NCBI RefSeq assembly: GCF_001435975.1
Contig: NZ_AYYR01000067.1
Span: 1-64,000 of the forward strand
From: Secundilactobacillus collinoides DSM 20515 = JCM 1123
Lineage (GTDB): Bacteria; Bacillota; Bacilli; Lactobacillales; Lactobacillaceae
Length of the DNA: 64,000 bases
Direction of reading: 5' to 3'
Part shown: positions 51,692 to 60,735 of the stretch, in pieces
Position numbering within the stretch: the first letter of the stretch is position 1
Layout: the number at the start of each line of letters is the position of its first letter
Program-made: the position numbers and the translations under genes
The notes under the pieces: generated by a model
Databases searched by the model: none
Told to the model about the DNA's origin: nothing
Seen by the model: only the letters and a program-made list of their open reading frames with translations

Positions 51692-52561
51692 ATGAATCGG
51701 TTATTAGCGTTAGAAAAAATCGTGGAACTCGGCAGCTTCACCAAGGCCGCTAAATCACTCGGCTACACCCAGTCAGCTATTAGTCAAATGATCACCAGTT
51801 TAGAGAGCGAACAAGGATTTCAACTGGTCACCCGTTCCCGCAATGGTACCCAGCTCACAGCTGAAGGCGCACAGCTCTACCCGTTGATTGAGCAAACGCT
51901 TCGTCAGTACCAAGCCATGCAGGCCAAGGCTGACTCCATTCGCGGGCTGGACGGCGGGGTCATTCGTATCGGGACCATTTCCAGTGTCACCCGGCATTGG
52001 TTACCGAAACTCATCGTCGAATTCGAACAGCAGTACCCTAACGTACAATTTATTTTTCATCAGGGTGACTACACGTCCATTCCAACCATGATCAGAAATG
52101 GTGAAGTGGATTTTGGCATTGTCACACCGCCAGCGGTTCCCGATTTGCAGACCGTTGTGGTCCGACCAGAGCGAATGCTGGCGGTACTGAACCCCAATCA
52201 TCCGTACGCCAACGCGGATGTGGTGCCGCTGACTGCATTGGCCGCCGACCCCTATATCATGGTGGAACAGGGCGATTACAGCGAACCGCTTAACGCCTTT
52301 CATTCAGTAGGTGTCACGCCCAATTTAAAGTTTAAGATTCATGACGATTACGCCATCATGACCATGATTGAAGCCGGTTTGGGCTTCAGTATCATGTCGG
52401 ACCTCATTTTGTCGCGAATGCCGTTTGCAATCAACTCATTGCCAACCGAACCGGCGATCACCATGACGTTAGCGTTAGGTTACAAAGATAAGGATTCATT
52501 ACCAATTGCCAGTCAGCGGTTCATTGACTTACTTTTGGCGCGTCGGGACACATTAGCCTAA
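51692..52561 (+). CDS. LysR-family regulator
   Basis: This 289-residue protein has an N-terminal helix-turn-helix (GSFTKAAKSLGYTQSAISQMI) and a periplasmic-binding-like C-terminal effector domain (GGVIRIGTISSVTRHWLPKLI). ATG 51692 starts the normal LysR N-terminus MNRLLALEKIVEL; an in-frame ATG at 51656 adds an unusual extension. It probably activates the divergent EamA exporter gene in response to the exported compound. Confidence 0.88.
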   Translation: MNRLLALEKIVELGSFTKAAKSLGYTQSAISQMITSLESEQGFQLVTRSRNGTQLTAEGAQLYPLIEQTLRQYQAMQAKADSIRGLDGGVIRIGTISSVTRHWLPKLIVEFEQQYPNVQFIFHQGDYTSIPTMIRNGEVDFGIVTPPAVPDLQTVVVRPERMLAVLNPNHPYANADVVPLTALAADPYIMVEQGDYSEPLNAFHSVGVTPNLKFKIHDDYAIMTMIEAGLGFSIMSDLILSRMPFAINSLPTEPAITMTLALGYKDKDSLPIASQRFIDLLLARRDTLA

Positions 52562-52568
52562 TACAGAT

Positions 52569-52584
52569 TGTTTCATGTGAAACA
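52569..52584. promoter_or_regulatory. parS-like site
   Basis: TGTTTCATGTGAAACA, identical to the site at 45595 and one base from consensus, lies eight bases after the LysR stop codon. Confidence 0.75.
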
Positions 52585-52592
52585 CCGTGCAC

Positions 52593-52637
52593 AAAAACGC
52601 AAGACTAAACGCTCTAGTAGCGTTGTCTTGCGTTTTT
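52593..52637 (+). terminator. Terminator of the LysR gene
   Basis: AAAAACGCAAGAC pairs with GTCTTGCGTTTTT, with an inner AACGCT/AGCGTT stem. T-run at the end. Confidence 0.85.
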
Positions 52638-52687
52638 CTGCGTGTATATTATCAAAAATGAGTGTTTAACACCACGGCTGCGACATG

Positions 52688-53635
52688 CTACCGCGTTATC
52701 CCCACATCGCCATCAGTTGAAGACAGGTCATAAATCTGGTTACCCGTTGTTGAACCATAACTGTTTCGAGAAAAACCAAAGATCGTACTGTCGCCATCGG
52801 ATACGTGAGTCTGAATCGAGACGCCTTTATCCGGCGATACCACGCCCATGATATCCCCATCCGTCGTTGTCGCTTTAAAGGTCTGATGGATCTTTTGCTG
52901 GTTAAAATTAATATCGCCATCACTGCTGGATGCACTGACGTTGCGCCAGTCGTTTTGATGGAACGTAATGTCCCCATCCTGCGATTGTACGGTACTGTCC
53001 TGCGCGTTAAATCGGCTATTTGCAATCGTGACATCATCGTATGCCGACAGGGTCAGCCCCTTGGCCGCCACATTGTTGAGTGTCACATCACCATCGCCAC
53101 CAGATGACGAACTTTGAATGGTCAGCATATCGGCCAGACTCATATTCGACAGATTAATATCATTATCACCATTATTGACAATTGTTTTAACCGAAACGTC
53201 CTTAACGATAACAGTTGAATCACCCGCTGTGGTAACTGTGTTTAATTTCATGTTTTTAGGAATCATAATGGTCACATTCGAATGAGAATAATCATCATAC
53301 TCGAAAGAAAAACCGTGAAGTTGAAAACCAGAATGTTGCTTAGCGGTCACGTTCAATTTTCCATCCGACACTGACGTCGTCACTGGACGGCTTTTTGAAG
53401 TTTTAATTTTTACTTCTGGTGTGTCACCCCGTTCAATCATAATTGGGCCAGTAGTCGCTGCATTAATATCAATATCAGTCACCTTTTTGAAGGAGACCGT
53501 TTTGGTCACGGTGTGATTGATCTTAAACCCATTATCCCAATAAATCGACTTCAGTCCGTTGCGACCCAAACCAATAGAAAACAGGATCACGCCAATCACC
53601 GCAATGATTGCCCCAACAATTGCTGTCTTTTTCAT
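52688..53635 (-). CDS. DUF4097 beta-strand-repeat membrane protein
   Basis: This 315-residue protein has one N-terminal helix (TAIVGAIIAVIGVILFSIG) followed by an outward-facing beta-helix of short repeats (DGDVTLNN, DGDITFHQND, SSDGDINFNQ, TTDGDIMG, STDGDVGI). That is the DUF4097 pattern shared with LiaX-like surface sensors. Its partner genes HAAS and PadR lie directly upstream and overlap, forming an envelope-stress-type operon. The role here, sensing cell-wall damage, is inferred from the family. Confidence 0.8.
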   Translation of the reverse strand: MKKTAIVGAIIAVIGVILFSIGLGRNGLKSIYWDNGFKINHTVTKTVSFKKVTDIDINAATTGPIMIERGDTPEVKIKTSKSRPVTTSVSDGKLNVTAKQHSGFQLHGFSFEYDDYSHSNVTIMIPKNMKLNTVTTAGDSTVIVKDVSVKTIVNNGDNDINLSNMSLADMLTIQSSSSGGDGDVTLNNVAAKGLTLSAYDDVTIANSRFNAQDSTVQSQDGDITFHQNDWRNVSASSSDGDINFNQQKIHQTFKATTTDGDIMGVVSPDKGVSIQTHVSDGDSTIFGFSRNSYGSTTGNQIYDLSSTDGDVGITR

Positions 53636-54264
53636 TTGTGAGCCCGCCTTTCCTCGGCCTTATTCTTCCGCGCCAGTTTACTGTATAACCAGCGGCTGAA
53701 CGCCAGTGCCCCGCGGATAATGCCCCGAATGATCCAAACTATCAGCGGAATTAAGAGCACGAATAATCCGATGATTGTCAAACCGCCGCCAATGTACGTA
53801 AGTCCGGTACCCATTGAAGCCCCCAGCACCCCGAATCCGACAAAAAACGCCGTTAATCCGCCAATAAAAACCGCAATAATTGTGACCACGATAGCGAACA
53901 GCACCGCCGCTAATGTAATGAGCACTGCGGCCATGACCGCGAACGCCACTAGTGCCATGGGAATCGTGACCGGCGTCGATAAAATGGCCAAGCCAATCAG
54001 CCATATCGTGCGGACCTGTGTCTTTGATTGCTGCGTTTTTGATCGGGTACTTCCAGTGTCCGGATCATCCAAGATTCGAATGGAGTAATCCGCTAACACC
54101 TTGCGTGCCAGTTGTTTTGGCGTTCCCAATTCAGTTACGATATCATCATAGTTCGTGAACCCGCCGTCCTGTAAGTATTCCGAATAAAAGTTCATCACTT
54201 CGTCACGCTCGCCATCACTGAGCTGATTCAAATAACTCTCGAACACCTTCAAGTACTTATCCAT
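53632..54264 (-). CDS. HAAS/DUF1700-domain membrane protein
   Basis: This 210-residue protein has an N-terminal HAAS domain (YLNQLSDGERDEVMNFYSEY, ELGTPKQLARKVL), which is thought to contact PadR regulators, then four or five helices. I chose ATG 54264 (MDKYLKVFE) rather than 54276. It overlaps the PadR stop by a few bases and the DUF4097 start by four (ATGA), so the three genes are translationally linked. Confidence 0.82.
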   Translation of the reverse strand: MDKYLKVFESYLNQLSDGERDEVMNFYSEYLQDGGFTNYDDIVTELGTPKQLARKVLADYSIRILDDPDTGSTRSKTQQSKTQVRTIWLIGLAILSTPVTIPMALVAFAVMAAVLITLAAVLFAIVVTIIAVFIGGLTAFFVGFGVLGASMGTGLTYIGGGLTIIGLFVLLIPLIVWIIRGIIRGALAFSRWLYSKLARKNKAEERRAHK

Positions 54265-54577
54265 TTTTCGTTTCATCCCCTAACATTGATTCGATCCCGT
54301 TTTTAAACGTCTGCCATTCCCCTCGAATGGTCGCCAGATGCAGTCTGCCGTTCGTCGTAATCTCGTAATAACGCCGGTTACGCCCCTGGTAAGGCTCGTC
54401 ATAGGTGGACAGCCACCCATTTTTCTTGAGTCGCCGCAACACCGGGTACATGGTCGATTCAGACACCTTAATGGATGCCTGAACCCGCTGTGTCAGCGCG
54501 TAACCGTAAAAGTTCTGTTCCGATAAGATGGCCAACACACAGCCATCCAGCAATTCTGAGCTGACTTGAATTGCCAC
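54257..54577 (-). CDS. PadR-family regulator
   Basis: This 106-residue winged-helix repressor has LLDGCVLAILSEQNFYGYAL at the start, VSESTMYPVLRRLKKNGWL for the recognition region and YYEITTNGRLHL for the wing. The start is GTG 54577, right after AGGAGGTGATAAC; the longer frame to 54628 crosses the operator. It should repress its own operon through the palindrome at 54594. Confidence 0.87.
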   Translation of the reverse strand: MAIQVSSELLDGCVLAILSEQNFYGYALTQRVQASIKVSESTMYPVLRRLKKNGWLSTYDEPYQGRNRRYYEITTNGRLHLATIRGEWQTFKNGIESMLGDETKNG

Positions 54578-54593
54578 GTTATCACCTCCTGTA

Positions 54594-54660
54594 ATATTAT
54601 ATGTCGTATAATATGATTTCAAATACATCTTACCCGATGCGCACGGGTGCTGTCAAGAAT
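54594..54660 (-). promoter_or_regulatory. Promoter and palindromic operator of the PadR operon
   Basis: ATATTATA (54594-54601) and TATAATAT (54607-54614) form a perfect 8-bp arm palindrome with centre TGTCG, just ahead of the PadR ribosome binding site. Upstream on the minus strand TTGACA, 18 bp and TAAGAT make a promoter (about 54626-54655), which places the palindrome over the start of the transcript. Confidence 0.6.
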
Positions 54661-54767
54661 ATGATTTTTATTTTTAGTTTGTCAAAAAGGCACTGCTTAT
54701 CCGTAGTTATGCCATAATGGTCAAGGAACAAGTTTACGTGACATTAGTCGCGCTAGGGGGCGTGTTT

Positions 54768-55076
54768 ATGCACATTAATCTTTCAAATGCAGCAACTCAG
54801 CAGGTCAAACCAGCAAAAATCGGCTTTTCCTGGACGGTGTTTTTCTTCGGTTGCCTACCGCCATTATTTCGTGGCGACTGGAAATGGTTCTTCATCTTAC
54901 TGATTGTCGAAGCCGTTTTCGGCCTGCCCACTTTCGGCTTTGGTGCCGGCATTATTGGTATTATTTTTTCATTCTTTTATAACAAGATTTACATTAATGA
55001 TCTGCTGGATCATGGGTATCAGGCGGCGGACGATTACTCGCGTGAAGCGTTGCGCAGTCATGGGTTTATTCGTTAG
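54768..55076 (+). CDS. DUF2628/HrgC-like small membrane protein
   Basis: This 102-residue protein has two or three helices. FSWTVFFFGCLPPLFRGDWK is characteristic of the DUF2628/HrgC-like group of unknown function. GGGGGCG lies before ATG 54768; an in-frame ATG at 54717 lacks a good ribosome binding site. It is divergent from the PadR operon and ends at a strong terminator. Confidence 0.65.
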   Translation: MHINLSNAATQQVKPAKIGFSWTVFFFGCLPPLFRGDWKWFFILLIVEAVFGLPTFGFGAGIIGIIFSFFYNKIYINDLLDHGYQAADDYSREALRSHGFIR

Positions 55077-55087
55077 ATTCACCAAAC

Positions 55088-55126
55088 AAAAAACGTCAGC
55101 GAATTGGTGTTCGCTGACGTTTTTTG
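55088..55126 (+). terminator. Terminator of the DUF2628-like gene
   Basis: AAAAAACGTCAGCGAA pairs exactly with TTCGCTGACGTTTTTT around a 6-nt loop. Confidence 0.9.
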
Positions 55127-55243
55127 GTGCTATATCGATTGTTAATCTACATTTGAAGAGTGTAATAATTTTGTTAATGTTGCATAAATTTTCTTCATTC
55201 TAAACTGACCATTACGAATATAAATTTAATAATTAGCACCCTT

Positions 55244-55654
55244 TTAAAACCAATTATCACCATGATATGTCTTTAAGATTTTAAAAGATTTTGGAGAAGT
55301 CCAATTAACTCCATATCCATAATGTCGTGACCCATCATACTTCCCATGCGTTCCACCCGACAAATACCAATTAAACCCATCATGGCCTGAATACCAAGTA
55401 CGTACAACGGCTCCTTTTTGCAATACAAATGGTTTTGCAATTTCATTTTGATAAGCGTACTTTCCCATGTGCATCTTAAAAGCTGCGGTCGGTTTTCTAA
55501 CACGAACTTTATATTCATATCTATAACGAAAAACCCAACTGCCATCAACACCATACTTAGACGCTTTTGCTTTAACTGAACCAAATGTACCAAATAAACC
55601 AATAATGCTGATCAACAATAACAGCTTAACAGTAAATCTACCTCTCAAATCCAT
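55244..55654 (-). CDS. Small secreted protein of unknown function
   Basis: The 136-residue precursor has a basic start, a hydrophobic core (LLLLISIIGLFGTFG) and a likely signal-peptidase site after VKAKA. The mature part is about 100 residues, rich in Tyr, Gly, Lys and Trp (RYRYEYKVRVRKP, YLSGGTHGKYDGSRHYGYG), like SH3-type wall-associated modules, but I do not recognise the family. The gene is visibly more AT-rich than its neighbours, which hints at transfer. AAGGGGATG precedes ATG 55654. Confidence 0.6.
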   Translation of the reverse strand: MDLRGRFTVKLLLLISIIGLFGTFGSVKAKASKYGVDGSWVFRYRYEYKVRVRKPTAAFKMHMGKYAYQNEIAKPFVLQKGAVVRTWYSGHDGFNWYLSGGTHGKYDGSRHYGYGVNWTSPKSFKILKTYHGDNWF

Positions 55655-55788
55655 AAGAACATCCCCTTGCATTTGATAAGTAAATCATACTATTAATGCT
55701 TTTTATTGTACATTATTCATTCTAATCATCTGATAATCATAAGAAAAGCCTAATGAATAAGGTTTTCCCAGCAGGTTTTACTAATTTT

Positions 55789-57774
55789 CTACGTCATCTC
55801 TGCCAATTCATCCGCCGTGTACCGATAATCCACATGCGCAGTCGCCGGAACATCATCCCACTGAACGGGATACCCGGCACCATGCGCGCAGAAAACAGAG
55901 CCCGGGGTATTATCCAAATCGCTAACCGGATCGTAGTCCTGAGCAGCGATAACCGCATCAGCATTATGACAGGGACGGTACCCATCGATTACACACTCTA
56001 GCTGTCCCTGTCCATGTGTATAGGCGTTAACTTCCTGAGCGTAATTTTGCATCTCAGACACTGGTGCGATCCCCGTTAAGGTCGTCATCCCAGAATTATT
56101 ATTTGTTCCTTCAGAGGTCGTTTCCGGGTCATCCAAAGTGCCGGTCATTCTAGTAATGTCAGTCATGGCACGGCCAATCTGATCCTGTCCGACCTCCAAA
56201 CGGAATCGGTACCACGGTTCCAATAACTGATCACCGCCAGAGTCGCGCAGCATCATTAGCCCCTGCCGCAACGCTCGCCACGTCGCTTCCCGGAAGTCAC
56301 CGCCAACCGTATGCACGGTGCTGGACCGACCAGTTACTAACGTGATGTGCATATCGGTAATTGGCGCGCCGGTCAAAACGCCGAGATGTTCCTTGGCAGC
56401 TAAACTGGTCAGAATTTGGTGCTGGATATTCTTCCCCAACACTTCCAGCGGACAGTCGGCATCGAAGATCAACCCGCTGCCCTGAGGTGCTGGTCGCAGT
56501 AGCAAATGAACCTCGGAATAGTGCCGCAACGGTTCAAAATGACCGACACCTTCCACCGCTTTCGTAATCGTTTCCCGATACAAAATACTGCCCTCACCGA
56601 AGCCCACATCCAGGTTAAACCGGTCGTGGAGAATCTGTTCCAAAATTTCCAACTGCACTTCACCCATGATCTGAACGCGGATCTCCTGCAGGTGCTCCGA
56701 CCAGGAAACGTGAAGCTGCGGGTCTTCGTCTTCAAGTTCGCGAAAGACTTTTAAGCAGGTCTGGATGTCGTAACCCTTGGGGTCCACCGAATAGTTCAAA
56801 ACGGGTTGCATCATCGGTGTCTCAGCTGCCGTTGCTTCACCTAACCCCATACCAGGATGCGTATCCGTCAAATTAGGAATCGCGCACACCTGCCCCGCAG
56901 TGACCGCTTGGACACTCGTAAATTTCGTGCCGTTATAGATTCGCAGTTGATTGGCCTTCTGTTCGCCGAAAAGTGTGTCCTTCACATGCAAACTACCGCC
57001 AGTGACTCGCAGCCACGTCAAGCGAACGTCCTTTTCATCGTGGGAAATCTTAAACACCTGAGCGCCAAAATTTGTCTCAAACTGGGGTTCAGTCGTCCAT
57101 TGGGCCAACCCCGCCAGCAAACTATCAACGCCGTCAACCTTCAGCGCTGCACCAAAGAAACACGGGAAGACTTCCCGCCGTTGGATCATTTGGCGAACTG
57201 TGTCATCGGTTAAATTGCCAGCGTTCAAATAGGTTTCAAGCACCGTGTCGTTTTGCATCGCAACATCTTCATAGACATCGGCAGGCAACGCAGCGTCGTC
57301 ACCAGTATCAAACGCGATACATCCCGCGGATAACTCGGCCTGCAACTGCGCTAACACCTGATCGCGTTCGGTTCCCGTCACATCCATCTTATTCACAAAA
57401 ATAAACGTCGGCACGTGATACCGCGCCAGTAACCGCCACAATGTCCGGGTATAGCCCTGCACACCATCCGTGGCCGAAACCACCAAAACGGCGTAATCCA
57501 GTACGCTCAACACCTGTTCCGTCTGTGAAGCAAAGTCCACGTGACCCGGGGTATCCAGCAGGTCGACCTGCAGATCGTTGTACTGGAAACGCGCTTCATG
57601 TGAAAAAATCGTGATTCCGCGTTGTTTTTCAAGGTCGTCCGAATCCAGAAAAGCATCACCGTTATCGACCCGGCCGAGCTTTCGTAATTCACCTGAACGG
57701 TAAAGCAGCGCCTCTGACAGCGTGGTCTTACCGGCATCGACGTGGGCGATAATGCCCGCTACGATATGCTTCAT
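55789..57774 (-). CDS. Tet(M)-like ribosomal protection / EF-G-family GTPase
   Basis: This translation GTPase has 661 residues. The G1 motif is IIAHVDAGKTT, G2 lies in LEKQRGITI, G3 is DTPGHVDF and G4 FVNKMD. EF-G-like domains II-V follow (ILYRETI; VTGRSSTVHTVGGDFREATW). The length and start match the Tet(M)/Tet(W)/Tet(O) group, but similarity by eye does not show that it protects from tetracycline; many lactobacilli carry chromosomal relatives of unknown role. AAGGAACC precedes the ATG. Codon use resembles the surrounding genes, and no mobile element flanks it. Confidence 0.8.
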   Translation of the reverse strand: MKHIVAGIIAHVDAGKTTLSEALLYRSGELRKLGRVDNGDAFLDSDDLEKQRGITIFSHEARFQYNDLQVDLLDTPGHVDFASQTEQVLSVLDYAVLVVSATDGVQGYTRTLWRLLARYHVPTFIFVNKMDVTGTERDQVLAQLQAELSAGCIAFDTGDDAALPADVYEDVAMQNDTVLETYLNAGNLTDDTVRQMIQRREVFPCFFGAALKVDGVDSLLAGLAQWTTEPQFETNFGAQVFKISHDEKDVRLTWLRVTGGSLHVKDTLFGEQKANQLRIYNGTKFTSVQAVTAGQVCAIPNLTDTHPGMGLGEATAAETPMMQPVLNYSVDPKGYDIQTCLKVFRELEDEDPQLHVSWSEHLQEIRVQIMGEVQLEILEQILHDRFNLDVGFGEGSILYRETITKAVEGVGHFEPLRHYSEVHLLLRPAPQGSGLIFDADCPLEVLGKNIQHQILTSLAAKEHLGVLTGAPITDMHITLVTGRSSTVHTVGGDFREATWRALRQGLMMLRDSGGDQLLEPWYRFRLEVGQDQIGRAMTDITRMTGTLDDPETTSEGTNNNSGMTTLTGIAPVSEMQNYAQEVNAYTHGQGQLECVIDGYRPCHNADAVIAAQDYDPVSDLDNTPGSVFCAHGAGYPVQWDDVPATAHVDYRYTADELAEMT

Positions 57775-57821
57775 AATTGGTTCCTTCTTTTCGTTTTAGT
57801 ATTAGCTTCAGTTTAAAGAAA

Positions 57822-57857
57822 CAGGCGCCCACAATCAACTTAGATTGTGAGCACCTG
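57822..57857 (-). terminator. Terminator of the interrupted membrane-protein gene
   Basis: CAGGCGCCCACAATC pairs with GATTGTGAGCACCTG (two G-U pairs) around a 6-nt loop. It begins 10 bp after the TAG at 57867, the distal stop of the gene, rather than next to the in-frame TGA at 57969. Confidence 0.7.
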
Positions 57858-57866
57858 CTATTTCGG

Positions 57867-59630
57867 CTATTGTTTTACTTTTACCTTCAGACCTTGACGC
57901 AACCGGTACCGCCGCCAAACCCAACGGCCGCCGTACACACCGAACACTAGCCAGCTAAGTGCCGCCAGTCAGAGCAAGCCGCTGACCCAGATTGGGGTCT
58001 GATACTTCAGGATCAGCGTATTGATTCCCTTGTGGCTCCAAACAACGGGTGCGCTGATATGTGTCCGGCCATATTGCGACCGTTTCAGCGTCTTGCCGTT
58101 CAGCGTCAACGATGAATCATAGTACGTCACCACGGGAATCACGTACTGCAACTGTGTTGTCGCGCGCCACTGAACCTCGAGACGGCCACCGCTGAGCACT
58201 GTGAACTTGTAAAATTGGTGGCCCCAGAGAATCTGTTGTTCATAGAGGTTGCCAGGACTGTTCGTCCCCTTTTTAGACGTGTGTTTTACCGGTAAATAAT
58301 CACCGCTATGCTTTTCCGCCAACTGTAATAAAATTCCCGGATGTTGACTGCTCAATGCCTCGCGCAGCTGTTCCGGCGAGCGTTTGATCAGTAATGTCCC
58401 ACCCAAATGCCGGAGCACGCGATGGTGCTGAACCTGTTCACTGGTTCGCGCAATTTGGCGCACATTGGTCCCGATGAGTAACCCGGTCACCAATACCGCA
58501 CCGATCATAACCAACTGTTTCAGCCGTACCGGTCGGATCGGCTGTGAAAACGTCAGCGCCAACCCGCAGAGCAGCAACGGGTAAGCCAAGACAGTCAGCC
58601 GAACTGGAAATTGGAGCATCGATGAGAGCACCGGTACCAACCGGTGCACCAGCCGCCACGGGAACAGCGACGTGGTCGTCCAGAGCACGATGAAGCCCAA
58701 ACCGCTGATAAACCAATTTAGTTTGGACAGGTGTTTGCGTTTCACCACCAGAAGACCTAACTGACCGGCAAACAGTAGGATCAGCAGCCGGCTCACGGTG
58801 CGCCGCTTATCCTTGAGCCAAGTCATTTTGAGGGTGTTGTGCGCCAACGATGAGGCGTGGGGCAACGCTAGCGAATTGTGGCTATACAGGGATAACATTG
58901 CTCCCCAGACATTCGCGGACAACAGCAAAGTAATGCCCACCGCAATGGCCGTATTCCGAATCATTTTCGCCCGCGAGTCGGCGTAGTAAAGGCCAACCGC
59001 CCAGAATGGTATCAGAATGAAGAAGGCCATCAGCGTGCTCAGCACATGGATCTGACAGAGCACCGCCATCAGAAGGGCAAGCTTTATCGGTTGCATCGGC
59101 CGGTCGTGTCGTTTCACCATAACCACACCGCACGCAATCACGTAAGGCAGAATAGCTGCGCCCATTCCGCTCATGTTCTGATCCAGACCCCAGCGCGGCA
59201 ACCAGCCGACGTTGACGAAGATCAGCGCAGCAATCAGGCTAGGATTCCGTCGCGCACCAGCCGTTTGAGCCAAACGAAACATGCCCCAGCCGCCGATCAC
59301 ATACACCGCAAACGTCGAAACTAACTGAAACCGATACCAACTTCGACAAATAACCAACAATAACCCCGCAATGTAAGCGAAGTATGGCCCATAAACGGCG
59401 TTGATCACCCGACCGCTCTGCTGAAAACCGTAATTCATTTGAAAATAGCTAAAGTTCAGATTACTAATTTGCTTTGCGGTTTCGTAAAAGCGGTTAAAGT
59501 GGAAAATACCATCAGTTCCGACAATCGTACTGCCAGTAATGAGCTGTGGCACAAGCGCTAGAAACGCCATTAAGACAATAATTGAAATGGGAAACCAGCG
59601 CTGGTGCCACCAACGTTTAAATACAGTCAT
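57867..59630 (-). pseudogene. Large membrane protein cut by an in-frame TGA before its last helix
   Basis: From ATG 59630 (after AAAGGGGAT) the frame runs 553 codons to TGA at 57969-57971. It encodes about a dozen helices with a GT-C/YfhO-like outline (STIVGTDGIFHFNRFYETA, a large extracytoplasmic C-terminal domain) of unknown function, often annotated as 6-PTPS-related membrane protein. Beyond the TGA the same frame stays open for 33 codons to TAG 57867. Those codons read LAALSWLVFGVYGG followed by RWVWRRYRLRQG, an obvious closing helix with a positive cytoplasmic tail. The terminator follows that TAG. So the gene was 587 codons long and has probably suffered one nonsense change, perhaps TGG to TGA. 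The 553-residue form may still be made. Confidence 0.75.
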
Positions 59631-59747
59631 GAAATCCCCTTTCATATAATTTCAATTTAGAATAATGATAGTTTACAGCTATTATAAGTCGATTTAACGC
59701 GTTTATTATGGTTCTTAAACAACACTTAGGTAAATCCACCTGAACAG

Positions 59748-59793
59748 TTCAGACCTGTTTTTGACTCAAGGTCCGTTCTGCCGCAATGCCCTT
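59748..59793 (+). repeat. Partial copy of the dispersed repeat
   Basis: CAGACCTGTTTTTGACTCAA then GGTCCGTTCTGCCGCAATGC lines up with GGCCTGACTTTTTGGCTCAG and AGTCCCTTATGCAGGAGCCC in the unit at 26131. It also shares CAGACCTG and CCTGTTTTT with the copy at 21043. Apart from this and a terminator, 59646-60078 shows no gene. Confidence 0.45.
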
Positions 59794-59988
59794 ATTTGAC
59801 TAGCTTATTTCCGCTTAGTTATCTTGGGAACGCGCTAGGAGATGTATCCCACTGCGCCATCAGTCATCATAGGAACCAATTCAAGCCAAAATTAGCAATA
59901 ATCAATACCTGAAATTAAAATGGTAACTCCGAGGATTTTTTACCCCATACTAACTGTCCAATAATCGGTTGTTCCGGGTCAAATAAAC

Positions 59989-60030
59989 GAACCCCTTATT
60001 CAATCCATTCGGGATCTCAATAAGGGGTTC
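59989..60030 (-). terminator. Terminator of the flavodoxin gene
   Basis: GAACCCCTTATT (59989-60000) is exactly complementary to AATAAGGGGTTC (60019-60030), with an 18-nt loop. T-rich sequence follows on the minus strand. Confidence 0.75.
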
Positions 60031-60078
60031 ATTACTGTTTTGGGGAGCAGAACTGTTTTTGTTCCGCTTTCTCAATCA

Positions 60079-60477
60079 CTATTTAAACGCTTTTGTAAAC
60101 TCATGGACTTTTTCTAACTGTTCATCAGAAAGCTTATCGTGCTTCGGCACCAACCCATGCAAATGCAGTGACTCTGAAGCAATGGTCACGCCCTGTTCTG
60201 TTAACAGTTTAGAAACGGCCTTCTCCGAGCTCATCACACCGCCTGAGGTACCAAACAGCACCACGCGTTTGACCTGCTTAGGGTCCACTTTTGCGGCGTA
60301 TGCTTTCATATGCTTATCGATGCTGGTCATATAAATGGCAGCGCCTAAATACAGCGTATCAACTTCGTCCGGCAACGGTTCTGTGATGTCCTTTGCTTCC
60401 AAATTCAGATCGGCTCCGATTGCTTCTGCTAAGACCTTCGTGTTACCTGTTCTTGAAAAATATCTGATTGCGTCCAT
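60079..60477 (-). CDS. Flavodoxin
   Basis: At 132 residues this is a short flavodoxin or flavodoxin-like protein. The FMN phosphate loop is SRTGNTK, and GTSGGVMSSEKAV resembles the menaquinone-dependent protoporphyrinogen oxidase/flavodoxin group. It carries electrons between flavoenzymes in the cytoplasm. GGAGG before ATG 60477 decides the start over an in-frame ATG at 60492. Confidence 0.8.
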   Translation of the reverse strand: MDAIRYFSRTGNTKVLAEAIGADLNLEAKDITEPLPDEVDTLYLGAAIYMTSIDKHMKAYAAKVDPKQVKRVVLFGTSGGVMSSEKAVSKLLTEQGVTIASESLHLHGLVPKHDKLSDEQLEKVHEFTKAFK

Positions 60478-60611
60478 TATGCTTACCTCCAACGACTTAA
60501 TGATGACTAGCGTTATCGCCTATGAAAACAACAACTAGTTTGTGTATCCGTTTTCACTATAGCACAATTTGGAAATTGAATTGCCGTCGAATGTTTATAA
60601 AAATGATACCA

Positions 60612-60654
60612 AACAAAAACCGGCAACTTGTGGTTATAGTTGCTGGTTTTTGTT
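60612..60654 (-). terminator. Terminator of the dehydrogenase operon
   Basis: AACAAAAACCGGCAACT pairs with AGTTGCTGGTTTTTGTT (one mismatch), 9-nt loop, about 80 bp after the last gene of the operon. Confidence 0.75.
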
Positions 60655-60735
60655 GCGACAATTTAGGTTTAGTTTGATTTTGGTACTTTTGCTTCAGAGT
60701 TGCTAACGCTCCTCCTAACCGGCTTGTTCCGCAAT

